Notes: a model not told the origin generated them from the sequence alone. A stretch of 64,000 nt of DNA from Paraburkholderia aspalathi (GCF_900116445.1 NZ_FPBH01000014.1:62001-126000), one strand, 5' to 3'; counted from the stretch's first letter, positions 43,578-53,206 are shown. Made by a program: numbers and translations.

Positions 43578-45134
43578 GTGAATCCGACTGCGACTGCCCT
43601 GCCTTTCCGAAACGCCCTCTTCGCGATGCTCGGCATCGGCCTCGTCAACATGCTGGTCGCACTCGACCAGACCGTCGTCAGTACCGCATTGCCCTCGATT
43701 GTCGCCGAACTGCATGGCTTCGAGTACTACGCATGGATTGCCAGCGCGTACCTGTTGGCGTCGGTGGTGACGGTTCCCGTGTTCGGCCGTCTCGGCGATT
43801 ATTTCGGCCGCAAGCGTTTCGTGATCGCCGCGGTCATCACGTTCACGGTGGCGTCGGTGCTCTGCGGTGTGGCGAACGACATGCTGTTTCTCGTCATCGC
43901 GCGCGGTCTGCAAGGGGTCGGCGGCGGGATGATGGTGGGCACGGCGTTCGCATCGATCCCGGATCTTTTCCCCGATCCGCGCGCACGCGTGCGCTGGCAA
44001 GTGGTCATGGCGGCCGCCTACGGAATCGGCACCGCGGCGGGTCCGTCGCTGGGGGGCTGGATGAGCGAGCATTGGGGCTGGCGCTCCACCTTCCTGATCA
44101 ACCTGCCGGTGGGCGCCGCGGCACTCTATTTCATCTGGGCGCATCTGCCCAACTTCCAGCGTCCGCACGAGGGCGAGGTCAAGATCGACTGGCTCGGCGC
44201 GGCGCTGGTCGCCGCCGTGCTGGGCGGCCTGCAGGCTTTCATCGAAGCCGTGCCGAAAGACGGCCTGACGGCCGGCAACCTGGCGCTCGCGGCTTTCGTG
44301 ATCGTAGGGGCCGTTGCGTTGCTGGTGTGCGAGAAACGCGCCACGCATCCGATCATTCCGCTCGACCTGTTCAAGGACGCGCAACTCGTCACGCTCTTCG
44401 TACTCGGCTTCCTGTCCGGCTTCGTGATGTTCTCGCTGATCTTCTTCGCACCGCTGCTGTTGCAAGGCGGTTTCGGACTGTCGCCGCAACAGGCCGGTCT
44501 GCTCGCGACGCCGATCGCCGCCTGCATCGCGCTCGGCAGCCTGCTGAATACGCGCATCGTCATTCATCTGAAGAAACCCACGCGGATTCTATCGATCGGT
44601 TTCGCGCTGCTGCTGTTCGCGTCGATCGCATTGGCGTTTGCCAATCCGGAGACGCCGCACGTGTGGATCGAATTGCCGATGGCGGCCGTCGGCATCGGCC
44701 TGGGTTTCATCCTGAACAATCTGAATGTGTTCGGCCAGGAGATTGCCGGGTGCGAACGCTTCGGCATCACGACCGCACTGCTGCAGTCCACGCGGATGGT
44801 GGGCGGCATGCTCGGCACCAGCATTGTGGCAACCGTCGTGCAGCACCACTACCGCAACGTGGTCACGCGCACGATGAGCGTGCTCGGCGAGCCGGCCGTA
44901 TCGCAATGGCAGCCGCGTTTTGTCGATCTACGCATCCTGATCGACGAAACGGTGCGCCTGAAACTGATCGCGGATATGAAGACGTCGGGGCTCAATACAC
45001 TGGCGTTGATCGACACGGCACGCGATGCGCTGGTGCAGTCGATTCATATCGGGGTGTGGCTGACGGCAGTGGCGGCACTTGCGGCCGCACTGCTCGTACA
45101 ACGCATCTCGCACGTTGTGTTTCGCCGGAGTTGA
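43578..45134 (+). CDS. DHA2-family (EmrB/QacA-type) MFS exporter, 14 membrane segments
   Basis: The protein has 518 residues; GTG start at 43578. TM1 motif GLVNMLVALDQTVVSTALPSIVAEL with the Asp typical of drug:H+ antiporter family 2, motif A FGRLGDYFGRKRFVI, and the antiporter motif region AAYGIGTAAGPSLGGWMSEHWGWRSTFLINLPVG. Fourteen hydrophobic segments. No adaptor (EmrA) or outer-membrane gene is adjacent, so it likely works alone across the inner membrane. The leader of about 100 nt leaves room for regulation. The drug substrate is unknown. Confidence 0.93.
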   Translation: MNPTATALPFRNALFAMLGIGLVNMLVALDQTVVSTALPSIVAELHGFEYYAWIASAYLLASVVTVPVFGRLGDYFGRKRFVIAAVITFTVASVLCGVANDMLFLVIARGLQGVGGGMMVGTAFASIPDLFPDPRARVRWQVVMAAAYGIGTAAGPSLGGWMSEHWGWRSTFLINLPVGAAALYFIWAHLPNFQRPHEGEVKIDWLGAALVAAVLGGLQAFIEAVPKDGLTAGNLALAAFVIVGAVALLVCEKRATHPIIPLDLFKDAQLVTLFVLGFLSGFVMFSLIFFAPLLLQGGFGLSPQQAGLLATPIAACIALGSLLNTRIVIHLKKPTRILSIGFALLLFASIALAFANPETPHVWIELPMAAVGIGLGFILNNLNVFGQEIAGCERFGITTALLQSTRMVGGMLGTSIVATVVQHHYRNVVTRTMSVLGEPAVSQWQPRFVDLRILIDETVRLKLIADMKTSGLNTLALIDTARDALVQSIHIGVWLTAVAALAAALLVQRISHVVFRRS

Positions 45135-45184
45135 GGTGAGGGCGGCGAAACCGCCGCCACTACCTGCACCACTTATTACGCTAC

Positions 45185-46102
45185 TTATTGCGCGCCGAGC
45201 TTCTTGATCAGCACGTCGAGTTGCGCCATTTCTTCTGCGGTCAGATCGGTCAGCGGTGCGCGCACCGGACCTGCGCTGCGGCCGACCAGCTTCGCGCCGG
45301 CCTTCACGATACTCACCGCATAACCCTGACGACGATTGCGGATCGCCAGATACGGCAGGAAGAATTCGTCGATCAGCTTGCCGACGGTCGCATGATCATC
45401 CGCGGCAATCGCGCGATAAAACTCCATCGCCGTCTTCGGAATGAAGTTGAACACGGCCGACGAATACACCGGCACACCCAGCGCCTTATATGCCGCGGCG
45501 TAAACTTCCGCGGTAGGCAGGCCACCGAGATACGAGAAGCGGTCGCCGAGACGGCGGCGAATCGTCACCATCGCCTCGATTTCACCCACGCCGTCCTTGA
45601 AGCCGATCAGGTTCGGGCAACTGTCAGCGAGACGTTCGAGCATGTCCGCATTCAGTTTCGAATTCGCGCGGTTATAGACGATCACGCCGATGTTCTTCAC
45701 AGCCTTGCAGACCTGCTCGACGTGCGCGGCAATCCCTTCCTGCGATGCCTCGGTCAGATAGTGCGGCATCAGCAGCACGCCGCTCGCGCCTAGGCGCTCG
45801 GCTTCCTGCGCGTAGTCGATCGCCACGCGCGTCGGACCACCCGCGCCGGCAAGAATCGGCACCTTGCCCCGGCAGGTCTCGGTCGCCGTGCGAATCACGT
45901 TCGTGTAGTCGCTTTTGGTCAGCGAGAAAAATTCGCCCGTGCCACCGGCCGCAAACAGCGCGGTCGCACCATAAGGCGCGAGCCATTCGAGGCGCGCAGC
46001 ATAGGTATCGGCGCGAAAATCGCCTTGTTCGTCGAAGTCGGTCACCGGAAAGGACAGTAGGCCTTCGGAAACGATCGCTTTGAGTTCTTGAGGTGAGGTC
46101 AT
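45185..46102 (-). CDS. kdgD: 5-dehydro-4-deoxyglucarate dehydratase
   Basis: The protein has 305 residues from the ATG at 46102; an upstream in-frame ATG would add 14 residues beyond the family start. DHDPS/NAL-like TIM barrel: FPVTDFDEQGDF, AAGGTGEFFSLT, the Tyr in VIVYNRAN, and Schiff-base Lys169 in LIGFKDGVG. This subtype is the KdgD family, which dehydrates and decarboxylates 5-keto-4-deoxyglucarate to 2-oxoglutarate semialdehyde. It is the last gene of the glucarate operon, 69 bp after glucarate dehydratase. The semialdehyde dehydrogenase needed next is not in this window. Confidence 0.93.
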   Translation of the reverse strand: MTSPQELKAIVSEGLLSFPVTDFDEQGDFRADTYAARLEWLAPYGATALFAAGGTGEFFSLTKSDYTNVIRTATETCRGKVPILAGAGGPTRVAIDYAQEAERLGASGVLLMPHYLTEASQEGIAAHVEQVCKAVKNIGVIVYNRANSKLNADMLERLADSCPNLIGFKDGVGEIEAMVTIRRRLGDRFSYLGGLPTAEVYAAAYKALGVPVYSSAVFNFIPKTAMEFYRAIAADDHATVGKLIDEFFLPYLAIRNRRQGYAVSIVKAGAKLVGRSAGPVRAPLTDLTAEEMAQLDVLIKKLGAQ

Positions 46103-46171
46103 AGCGTGACAGCGTGAATGGTGGGTAAAAGCAAGCGGCCGCACGAAGCGCCGCTCAGATCATGGGGAAAC

Positions 46172-47521
46172 TCAACGCACCAGACACGGGCGCTTGTTAT
46201 CGAACTTCCAGTTCGGAATCAGGTACTGCATGGCCACGCCGTCGTCGCGTGCGCCGAGGCCGTGTTGCAGATACAGCGCGTGCGCCTTCTCGATCTCGTC
46301 CATATCCAGCTCGACACCGAGGCCGGCGGCCTGAGGCACCTTGACCTTGCCGCCCACGATCTGCAGCGGCTCGCGCGTGAGGCGCTGACCGTCCTGCCAG
46401 ATCCAGTGCGTGTCGATCGCCGTGATCTTGCCCGGCGCCGCTGCCGCGACATGCGTGAACATCGCGAGCGAAATGTCGAAGTGATTGTTCGAATGCGAGC
46501 CCCAGGTCAGGCCCCACTCGTTGCACATCTGCGCCACGCGCACCGAACCCTGCATGGTCCAGAAGTGCGGATCGGCAAGCGGAATATCCACGGACTGCAA
46601 CTGGATCGCGTGACCCATCTGACGCCAGTCGGTCGCGATCATGTTGGTCGCCGTCGGCAAACCGGTCGCACGGCGGAATTCGGCCATCACCTCGCGGCCC
46701 GAGTAGCCGTTTTCCGCGCCGCACGGATCTTCTGCGTAAGCCAGCACGTCGTGTTGGTCGCGGCACAGGCGCACCGCTTCCGCGAGCGACCATGCGCCGT
46801 TCGGGTCGAGCGTGACGCGGGCATTGGGAAAGCGTTCGGCGAGCGCCGTCACCGCTTCGATTTCGGCGTCGCCGGGCAGCACGCCGCCCTTGAGCTTGAA
46901 ATCGTTGAATCCATAGCGTGCTTGCGCTGCCTCGGCAAGCCGCACTACCGCCTCGGGTGTCATCGCTTCTTCGGTACGCACGCGCTCCCAGTCGTCGCGC
47001 CCGTCCGCGCCACTGTCATAGGGCAGATCGGTTTTCTTGCGGTCGCCGATATAGAACAGGTAACCGAGCATTTCCACTTCGTCGCGTTGCTGGCCTTCGC
47101 CGAGCAGTGCCGCAACAGGGACACCCAGATGCTGTCCGAGCAGATCGAGCAGCGCGGCTTCGAGTGCGGTCACTGCGTGAATGGTGGTGCGCAGATCGAA
47201 AGTCTGCAGGCCGCGACCGCCGGCGTCGCGGTCAGCAAACTGCGTACGCGCCTTGTTCAGGATAGCCTGGAGATTGCCGATCGACTGACCGACAACCAGC
47301 GGACGCGCGTCGTCGATCGTCTTGCGGATGCTCTCGCCGCCCGGCACTTCGCCGACACCGGTGTGTCCCGCGCTGTCGCGCAGAATGACGATATTGCGCG
47401 TGAAGAACGGGCCATGCGCGCCGCTCAGATTCATCAGCATGCTGTCACGGCCGGCGACGGGCACGACGCGCAGCTCGGTCACGATCGGCGTGGCGTTCGA
47501 TTGGGATGAGTTCGTGGACAT
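46172..47521 (-). CDS. gudD: glucarate dehydratase
   Basis: The protein has 449 residues, normal for the family. Enolase superfamily, mandelate racemase/glucarate subgroup: the Lys209-x-Lys211 pair in FKLKGG, metal ligands in VTLDPNGAW and AYAEDPC, ATNM next, and the catalytic His in WGSHSNNHF. RGLQTFDLRTTIHAVTALEAALLDLLGQ is a clear glucarate dehydratase stretch. It turns D-glucarate (and L-idarate) into 5-keto-4-deoxyglucarate for KdgD. It lies between the carrier (52 bp) and kdgD on one transcript. Confidence 0.96.
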   Translation of the reverse strand: MSTNSSQSNATPIVTELRVVPVAGRDSMLMNLSGAHGPFFTRNIVILRDSAGHTGVGEVPGGESIRKTIDDARPLVVGQSIGNLQAILNKARTQFADRDAGGRGLQTFDLRTTIHAVTALEAALLDLLGQHLGVPVAALLGEGQQRDEVEMLGYLFYIGDRKKTDLPYDSGADGRDDWERVRTEEAMTPEAVVRLAEAAQARYGFNDFKLKGGVLPGDAEIEAVTALAERFPNARVTLDPNGAWSLAEAVRLCRDQHDVLAYAEDPCGAENGYSGREVMAEFRRATGLPTATNMIATDWRQMGHAIQLQSVDIPLADPHFWTMQGSVRVAQMCNEWGLTWGSHSNNHFDISLAMFTHVAAAAPGKITAIDTHWIWQDGQRLTREPLQIVGGKVKVPQAAGLGVELDMDEIEKAHALYLQHGLGARDDGVAMQYLIPNWKFDNKRPCLVR

Positions 47522-47573
47522 GATAGTGGGACCAGGTAAGTGAATAAGCCGACTGGCGGCGGTCGATCGAAAT

Positions 47574-48905
47574 TCAATGCGCTTTGCTATGGAGTGGCTC
47601 AGGCAACGCGTCGCGGTTCACACGGCGATTGCGGGTCAGGAAGCCGGCCGCCGCCGCGATCAGCGAAGCCACGCCCAAGGCGTACAGACCACCGGTGATC
47701 GAGCCGGTGTGCTGCTGCAGATAGCCGAAAGCAGCCGGTGCGAAGAACCCGCCCAAGTTGCCGATCGAATTGATCAGCGCGATGACGGCGGCGGCCACGC
47801 GAGCGTCCAGATAACCCTGCGGAATCGGCCAGAAGAGCGAAGACGCGGCCTTGAAACCGATCGCTGAGAAGCAGATTGCCACAAACGACAGCACCGGATT
47901 ACCCGACGTCGAAGCGAACAGCCCGCACGCTGCGATAACAAGCGCTACCGCCAGCCACGCTTGCTGAAAACGCCATTTCGCGGACAACACCGCGAAGCAG
48001 TACATCGCGACCATAGCGATGAGCCACGGGATGGTATTGAACATGCCGACTTCGAAGTCCGAGAGTCCGCCCATCTTGCGGATGATCGTCGGCAGCCAGA
48101 AAGTGGCCGCGTAAATGGTCAATTGAATCGCGAAGTACAGGAAGCAGAACAGCAGGATCTGCGGGTCCTTCAGCAGCTTCACGGCCGGTAGATGCGCGCC
48201 GCCGTGCGCCACGCGTTCGGCCTGTTCCGCCGCGATCGCGCTTTCGAGAACGGTCTGCTCTTCAGCCGTCAGCCAGGAGGCATCGCGAATGCGCGACTTC
48301 AGCAGCAGCCAGCTCACACCGCACAGCACGATCGAGAAGCCGCCCTCAATGAGAAACATCCATTGCCAACCGTGCAGGCCAAGACCGCGAATCGACAACA
48401 GACTGCCTGTGATCGGACCGGACAGCACCGACGCGAGCGCGGAGCCCGAGAGAAAAACCGCCACAGCCTTGCCGCGCTCTTTCTGCGGCAGCCATTGAGT
48501 AAAGTAAAACACCACACCCGGAAAGAAGCCGGCTTCAGCGATACCGAGCAGGAATCGCAGCACGTAGAAGGACGTGTCGTTCCAGACGAACGCCATGGCC
48601 GCCGCGACCAGCCCCCAGGTGCCCATGATGCGGGTCAGCCAGGCGCGCGCGCCGTACTTCTGCATCAACACATTCGACGGCACCTCGAACAACGCGTAGC
48701 CGACAAAGAACAACCCGCTCCCGAGGCCATAGGCGGCAGCGCCGATGCCGAGGTCCGTCTGCATGTGGGAATTGACGAAGCCGATGTTCACGCGATCGAT
48801 GTAGTTCGCGATGAACATGATCAGGAAAAGCGGCAGCACGTGCCGCTTGACCTTCGAGACCGCGGACTCTAACGGGTCAGCAGCAGCGGTGAGAGCAGAT
48901 GTCAA
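47574..48905 (-). CDS. gudP: MFS transporter of the ACS family, probable D-glucarate permease
   Basis: The protein has 443 residues and twelve membrane segments. The start is TTG at 48905, with GGAG six bases upstream; no better ATG is near. ACS-family marks: LFLIMFIANYIDRVNIGFV in TM1, VGYALFEVPSNVLMQKYGARAWLTRIM, and EAGFFPGVVFYFTQWLPQKERGKAVAVF. First gene of the operon carrier-gudD-kdgD, so D-glucarate/galactarate uptake is the obvious role. A TTG start in the lead gene would keep carrier levels low. Confidence 0.9.
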   Translation of the reverse strand: MTSALTAAADPLESAVSKVKRHVLPLFLIMFIANYIDRVNIGFVNSHMQTDLGIGAAAYGLGSGLFFVGYALFEVPSNVLMQKYGARAWLTRIMGTWGLVAAAMAFVWNDTSFYVLRFLLGIAEAGFFPGVVFYFTQWLPQKERGKAVAVFLSGSALASVLSGPITGSLLSIRGLGLHGWQWMFLIEGGFSIVLCGVSWLLLKSRIRDASWLTAEEQTVLESAIAAEQAERVAHGGAHLPAVKLLKDPQILLFCFLYFAIQLTIYAATFWLPTIIRKMGGLSDFEVGMFNTIPWLIAMVAMYCFAVLSAKWRFQQAWLAVALVIAACGLFASTSGNPVLSFVAICFSAIGFKAASSLFWPIPQGYLDARVAAAVIALINSIGNLGGFFAPAAFGYLQQHTGSITGGLYALGVASLIAAAAGFLTRNRRVNRDALPEPLHSKAH

Positions 48906-49339
48906 GGTTGTCTCCAGTTCCGGTCACTCCGGCGGCCTGATCGAACGCACGGCGGCACATTCGAGCAGGCCGGGCGATTCGGTCCTAAAATGCGTGATAC
49001 GTTGTCTGACGACAGTCTACAGCGTTCCATTCGTCGATTCCAACGGGGTGTTTACCCTGCCATGCATGCCATATACATCGGGATGCGGACGCCACGATAC
49101 CGCTGTAGCCGTTGAAACTGTAGAATCGAATTAAGACGTCTGATGACATGATAAAAGGCTCGCGAGCTGTGCAGGCCAAGTTCGGTCAACGAGCCGTCGT
49201 CGCATGCATCGGAGCAAGAGATTCAAATCGGCACCTTTCAGACAGACGCTATGATGGCTGTGTCGAGGCGAGACGACACGCGACGTCACTCGCCCACGCA
49301 ACGTGTAAATTCCAGCCGATTAGACAATAAGCAACAGAG
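48906..49339. promoter_or_regulatory. divergent control region of the glucarate operon, with two like-sequence sites
   Basis: TGTCTGACGACA (49003-49014) and CGTCTGATGACA (49137-49148) share GTCTGA-x-GACA: GTC and GAC arms around a 4-bp centre, the size of FadR-type GntR sites. They lie 98 and 232 bp upstream of the carrier start and 326 and 192 bp upstream of the regulator start. No gene in this 434-bp stretch; the sigma-70 boxes are not clear to me. Confidence 0.45.
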
Positions 49340-50050
49340 ATGAGCAGCCTAACTGAGAAGGTGGTGGCCACCCTTTCCGATGAAATCCGCCGCGGCAGCC
49401 TGCGGCCCGGAGACCGTATCCCGACTGAAGTCGCGATGATGAAGCAGCTCTCGGTGAGCCGCTCCGTGGTCCGCGAGGCCATCTCGCGCCTGCAGGCGGC
49501 CAAAGTGGTCGAGACGCGTCACGGCATCGGCACGTTCGTTCTGGAGCCGGCCACGGAACAGTCCATGCAGCTGCCCGCCGCCGACCTCTCCAGCATGCTG
49601 GACGTCATGGCGATCATCGAATTCCGCATCGACGTCGAAGCGGCCTCGGCCGCGCTCGCGGCAGCGCGACGCACCGAGCAGAATCTCAAGCAGATTCGCG
49701 CCGCACTGGAGCGCTTTGAATCCGAACTCGAACGGGGAAGCACCGACACGTTGGCGCACGACATCGAGTTTCATCTGCAGATCGCGCGCGCCAGCGGCAA
49801 CCGCTACTTCTTCGATGTGCTCAGCCAACTCGGCCGCGCGGTGAGCCCGCGCACGCGGCTCGGCACCGCCGAGATCGCGGAGCTCGACCATATCGAGATC
49901 CTGCGCAATGTGCTCAGCGAGCATCAGATGATCTATCGGGCCATTGAACGCCAGGACGCGGACGATGCGCGCGCCGCGATGCGCATGCATTTGAGCAACA
50001 GCCGCGAGAGACTTCGGCGCGCGCATGAGTTGAGCAAGGCGAGCGGCTGA
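49340..50050 (+). CDS. FadR-type GntR regulator of glucarate catabolism
   Basis: The protein has 236 residues. Winged HTH: SLTEKVVATLSDEIRRGSLRPGDRIPTEVAMMKQLSVSRSVVREAISRLQAAKVVETRHGIGTFV. FCD domain: MAIIEFRIDVEAASAALAAARR, DIEFHLQIARASGNRYF, and SEHQMIYRAIERQDADDARAAMRMHL. It is divergent from the carrier-gudD-kdgD operon and is most likely its repressor, released by glucarate or a pathway intermediate. Weak Shine-Dalgarno at the ATG. Confidence 0.93.
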   Translation: MSSLTEKVVATLSDEIRRGSLRPGDRIPTEVAMMKQLSVSRSVVREAISRLQAAKVVETRHGIGTFVLEPATEQSMQLPAADLSSMLDVMAIIEFRIDVEAASAALAAARRTEQNLKQIRAALERFESELERGSTDTLAHDIEFHLQIARASGNRYFFDVLSQLGRAVSPRTRLGTAEIAELDHIEILRNVLSEHQMIYRAIERQDADDARAAMRMHLSNSRERLRRAHELSKASG

Positions 50051-50128
50051 GCCGGATAACCGGCGAGCTCTCTTAGCTTCACGCTTCGGGCTGCCTTACA
50101 GCACCAGCTAACAAGAACAAGAAGCCGG

Positions 50129-50449
50129 CTAAGGGACCGCAGCCGGATCCTCCACCTCCAGCCCCATCAAAGCCGAACTCAACGATTTGCCGTGCGCGTC
50201 GAGCGCAAGCGAGCGCGTCACGCCCCCGCCGAGCGCATGGCCGAGCACGAAGTTGAATGCGGCGATGCCAGGCAGTTCATAACGCACGACTTCGCCGCGC
50301 ACTACGTCGTTCAGATGCGCCTTGACCCGCTCCACGGTCAACACCGCCCGCAGATGCTCATAGTGCTTCGCGTCATAACAGATGACGGAGATATTCAGCG
50401 TATTGCCTTTGTCGCCGGTCCGCGAATGAGCAAGCTCACGTAGTTTCAT
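50129..50449 (-). CDS. AtuA-related small protein (C-terminal domain partner)
   Basis: The protein has 106 residues from the ATG at 50449; the frame extends 12 codons up but overlaps the previous gene. KLRELAHSRTGDKGNTLNISVICYD and a C-terminal FVLGHALGGGVTRSLALDAHGKSLSSALMGLEV match the domain that is fused to the C-terminus of many AtuA-type proteins. Here it is a separate gene, starting one base after the AtuA-type stop. The two proteins therefore probably form a complex. Family function is poorly known. Confidence 0.85.
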   Translation of the reverse strand: MKLRELAHSRTGDKGNTLNISVICYDAKHYEHLRAVLTVERVKAHLNDVVRGEVVRYELPGIAAFNFVLGHALGGGVTRSLALDAHGKSLSSALMGLEVEDPAAVP

Positions 50450-50450
50450 G

Positions 50451-51824
50451 TCACGCCTCCACCAGCGAGAATGCCGGCTTGACATGCGCGCGCGGCAACA
50501 AGACCGATTGCACCGCGACGACTTCGCGCGCTGACTTGGTCACGCCGCCACCGCCCGCCGGGCCGTTCGTGTAAAGCGTCTCTACCTCGTTGCCGATCCG
50601 CACTGCCTGCGCCAGCGATTCAGCGCGCCCCGCGACCCGTACTCGCACTTCATAAGGCTCAGCGTGACCGGCAGTCACCGCATCACCATGCAATGCGTTC
50701 ACACCGATCAGATCGAACCGTAATTCACGCGTTTCGACGCCCGTCAGAGCAAGCCTTTCCCGCACGATATCGAGTGCAAGCCGGGCACGCGCCAGCGCGC
50801 CGGGACCGCCATATGAAATCTGCCCTTCGCCGATATAGCCATCGAAGTAAGCGACCGACACCTTCAACGTATCGGTACGTGGCGTACCGCGCCCACCGCT
50901 CACGCGAATGCGATCCGGCGCGTCCTGCACGACACGCACCTGCGTGAAATCGGCGACCACGTCCGGTTGCAGATAACGCTGCGGATCGTGAATCTCATAC
51001 ATCAGTTGCTCTTTGCAGGTTGCTTCGGTTACCCGGCCACCGGCCTGTGGGAGCTTGGTGATGAGCACCGTGCCATCCGCCGCGACTTCGGCGATTGGAA
51101 AGCCGAGCCTCGCGAGATTGGGCACGTCCTTGAAACCCGGATCGGCAAAATACCCGCCGGTGATCTGTCCAGCGCATTCGAGCAGATGGCCGGTCACAGT
51201 CGCCTGGCCAAGGGTCTGCCAGTCGTCCATCTGCCAGCCGAATTCGTGGATCAGTGGCGCGACGAACAGCGACGGATCGGCGACACGTCCGGTCAGGACG
51301 ATTTGCGCGCCGGCCGCAAGCGCCTCGACAATCGCCGCCGCGCCAAGGTAGGCGTTCGCGGACACGAGGCGATCACTATACGAAGCAACGCTTTCCCCGG
51401 ACTCTTCGAAACGGAAATTGCCCTGCCGCACGACGTCGAGCACATCGTCCCCGGTGACGGCGGCAATCTTCACGTCGCCCAGACCGAGCGAGCGCGCGAT
51501 CTCGGCAGTCTTTCGCGCCGCCGCAAGCGGATTGGCCGCGCCCATGTTCGAAATGATCCGCACGCCGTTGCGAATCGCTGCGGGCAGCACAGCCATCATG
51601 CGCGTTTCGAGCAACGGGTCGTAGCCCAGCTCAGGGTCTTTGCTGCGCGCCTGCTGCGCGATCGCAATGGTGCGTTCGGCGAGGCACTCGAACACGAGGT
51701 AATCGAGCGCGCCGTGTTCCGCCAGTTCGACCGCGGGTTCAATACGGTCGCCGGAATATCCCGCGCCCGCGCCGATTCGGACCGGCTGCCTATGTGGAGT
51801 CGCTATCATGCTGGTCGCTTCCAT
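50451..51824 (-). CDS. AtuA-family protein (acyclic terpene utilisation type, DUF1446)
   Basis: The protein has 457 residues. A second ATG at 51809, with GGAAG upstream, is an equally good start. VRIGAGAGYSGDRIEPAVELAEHGALDYLVFECLAERTIA at the N-terminus, IISNMGAANPLAAA, AQIVLTGRVADPSLFVAPLIHEFGW and NGPAGGGGVTKSAREVV are the family marks. AtuA is needed for citronellol/geraniol breakdown in Pseudomonas, though its biochemical role is not settled. None of the other atu genes (carboxylase, lyase) is here. Instead it follows a CitMHS carrier by 18 bp, so a carboxylic-acid substrate is more likely. Confidence 0.9.
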   Translation of the reverse strand: MEATSMIATPHRQPVRIGAGAGYSGDRIEPAVELAEHGALDYLVFECLAERTIAIAQQARSKDPELGYDPLLETRMMAVLPAAIRNGVRIISNMGAANPLAAARKTAEIARSLGLGDVKIAAVTGDDVLDVVRQGNFRFEESGESVASYSDRLVSANAYLGAAAIVEALAAGAQIVLTGRVADPSLFVAPLIHEFGWQMDDWQTLGQATVTGHLLECAGQITGGYFADPGFKDVPNLARLGFPIAEVAADGTVLITKLPQAGGRVTEATCKEQLMYEIHDPQRYLQPDVVADFTQVRVVQDAPDRIRVSGGRGTPRTDTLKVSVAYFDGYIGEGQISYGGPGALARARLALDIVRERLALTGVETRELRFDLIGVNALHGDAVTAGHAEPYEVRVRVAGRAESLAQAVRIGNEVETLYTNGPAGGGGVTKSAREVVAVQSVLLPRAHVKPAFSLVEA

Positions 51825-51842
51825 TCAGTCAAACAGTCAAGC

Positions 51843-53147
51843 TCACAACGAGAATATCCCCAGCACGACGCAGGCGATCGTCATGACGATCGACGCGCCG
51901 AACAGCAGGGGGAACGTGAATTTTTGGTGATCGGCGAGATCGATACCGCACAGGCCAACCACAAGGAAAGTCGCCGGCGTCAGCGGGCTGACCGGAAAGC
52001 CGGTGGTCATCTGGCCAAGCAGCGCGGCCTGGCCGACATGCACGGCGGGCACGCCGAGTTGGCCGGCCACTTCGGCAATCACCGGCAGCACGCCAAAGTA
52101 AAACGAGTCCGGATCGAACAGCATGCTCAACGGCATCGACACCAACCCGAGCGCGACGGGAATGTGGCCCGCCATGGCGGGCGGCACGAAGCCGACTGCC
52201 GCCTGCGCCATGGCTTTCAGCATACCGCTGCCCTGCATCACGCCGGTGAACACGCCGGCCGCCAGCAGAATGCCGGCCATCATCAACGCGGCGCGCGCGT
52301 GAGCGTCGATCCGCTTACGCTGCATGTCGACGTTCGGATAGTTCACCATCAACGCGATGCATAGTCCGACCATGAACATGATGGCCGGCGGAATCTTCTC
52401 GCCCATCACGACCATCGTGCCGAGTACGACGAGCGTCAGGACGATGTTGAACCAGAAGTTTTTCGGTCGGCGCAAGGCTTGCTCTTCAGGCGTCAACTCT
52501 CGTTTTGGCATCGGCGCGGAACCGTTCGCGGCGGTGAGGCCGAGCCGCTTTTCTTCGCGCCGCCCAAGCCAGAACGCAACGCTGAAGACGAACACCAGGC
52601 CGATCAATTGCACGGGAATCAGCGGGTTGAACAACGCCGAAATCGGCAGATGCAGCGAGGCCGACGCGCGGATCATCGGCCCCGTCCACGGCAGAAAATT
52701 GATGCCGGCCGCCATCGAAACGGCCGCGGCCAGCACGCGCCGGTCCATCTTCAAGCGATCATAGAGCGGCAGCATCGCGGGAATCGTGACGAGAAAGCAC
52801 ACCGCGCCGGAACCGTCGAGGTGAATCAGCAGCGCAAGCAAGGTGGTGCCCATCACGATCCGTGTGGGCCGCGTGCCGACGGCGCGCAGAATGCGGTCGA
52901 TGATCGGATCGAGCGTGCCGGCATCGGTGATCGTGCCGAAGTAGAGAATCGCAAACACGAACATGCCGACGACGGGCGCGAGGCTCTTGAGCCCGTCGAT
53001 CACGAATTTGCTTGTCTGAAAACCGAACCCGCCGATCAGCGACGCGGCGAGCGGCACGATGATGAGCGCCACCAGCGGCGACATCCGTTTCGACAGAATC
53101 GCGCCAAGTAGCACGACGATGGTGGCTAGCCCCAGCAATGGCAGCAT
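51843..53147 (-). CDS. CitMHS-family citrate/metal:H+ symporter
   Basis: The protein has 434 residues, about twelve membrane segments; ATG at 53147 with GGAGA upstream. MLPLLGLATIVVLLGAILSKRMSPLVALIIVP, FGTITDAGTLDPI, LIHLDGSGAVCFLVTIPAMLPLYDRL, GPMIRASASLHLP and MTTGFPVSPLTPATFLVVGLCGIDLADHQKF are CitMHS hallmarks. The family takes up citrate or related tricarboxylates complexed with divalent metal. It leads an operon with the two AtuA-type genes and is divergent from a LysR regulator. Confidence 0.94.
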   Translation of the reverse strand: MLPLLGLATIVVLLGAILSKRMSPLVALIIVPLAASLIGGFGFQTSKFVIDGLKSLAPVVGMFVFAILYFGTITDAGTLDPIIDRILRAVGTRPTRIVMGTTLLALLIHLDGSGAVCFLVTIPAMLPLYDRLKMDRRVLAAAVSMAAGINFLPWTGPMIRASASLHLPISALFNPLIPVQLIGLVFVFSVAFWLGRREEKRLGLTAANGSAPMPKRELTPEEQALRRPKNFWFNIVLTLVVLGTMVVMGEKIPPAIMFMVGLCIALMVNYPNVDMQRKRIDAHARAALMMAGILLAAGVFTGVMQGSGMLKAMAQAAVGFVPPAMAGHIPVALGLVSMPLSMLFDPDSFYFGVLPVIAEVAGQLGVPAVHVGQAALLGQMTTGFPVSPLTPATFLVVGLCGIDLADHQKFTFPLLFGASIVMTIACVVLGIFSL

Positions 53148-53206
53148 GTCCTTGTCTCCGATGTTGTTTTTTACTGTGATCCAGCGTAAGTTCGAGGCGG
53201 CGATAA

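Noticed and set aside
43733..45139. A 468-codon frame on the plus strand inside the DHA2 exporter
   Set aside because: Another phase of a gene with 14 membrane segments; product is Arg/Gly-rich and has no hydrophobic helices.
45135..45184. GGCGG/CCGCC stem between convergent exporter and kdgD genes
   Set aside because: Only a 5-bp stem with no T-run; too weak to list as a terminator.
46118..47509. A 463-codon plus-strand frame opposite glucarate dehydratase
   Set aside because: The minus strand encodes a textbook GudD; the opposite frame has no motif.
50967..52364. A 465-codon plus-strand frame opposite the AtuA-type and CitMHS genes
   Set aside because: It spans two well-supported minus-strand genes and their junction and is His/Arg/Gln-rich.
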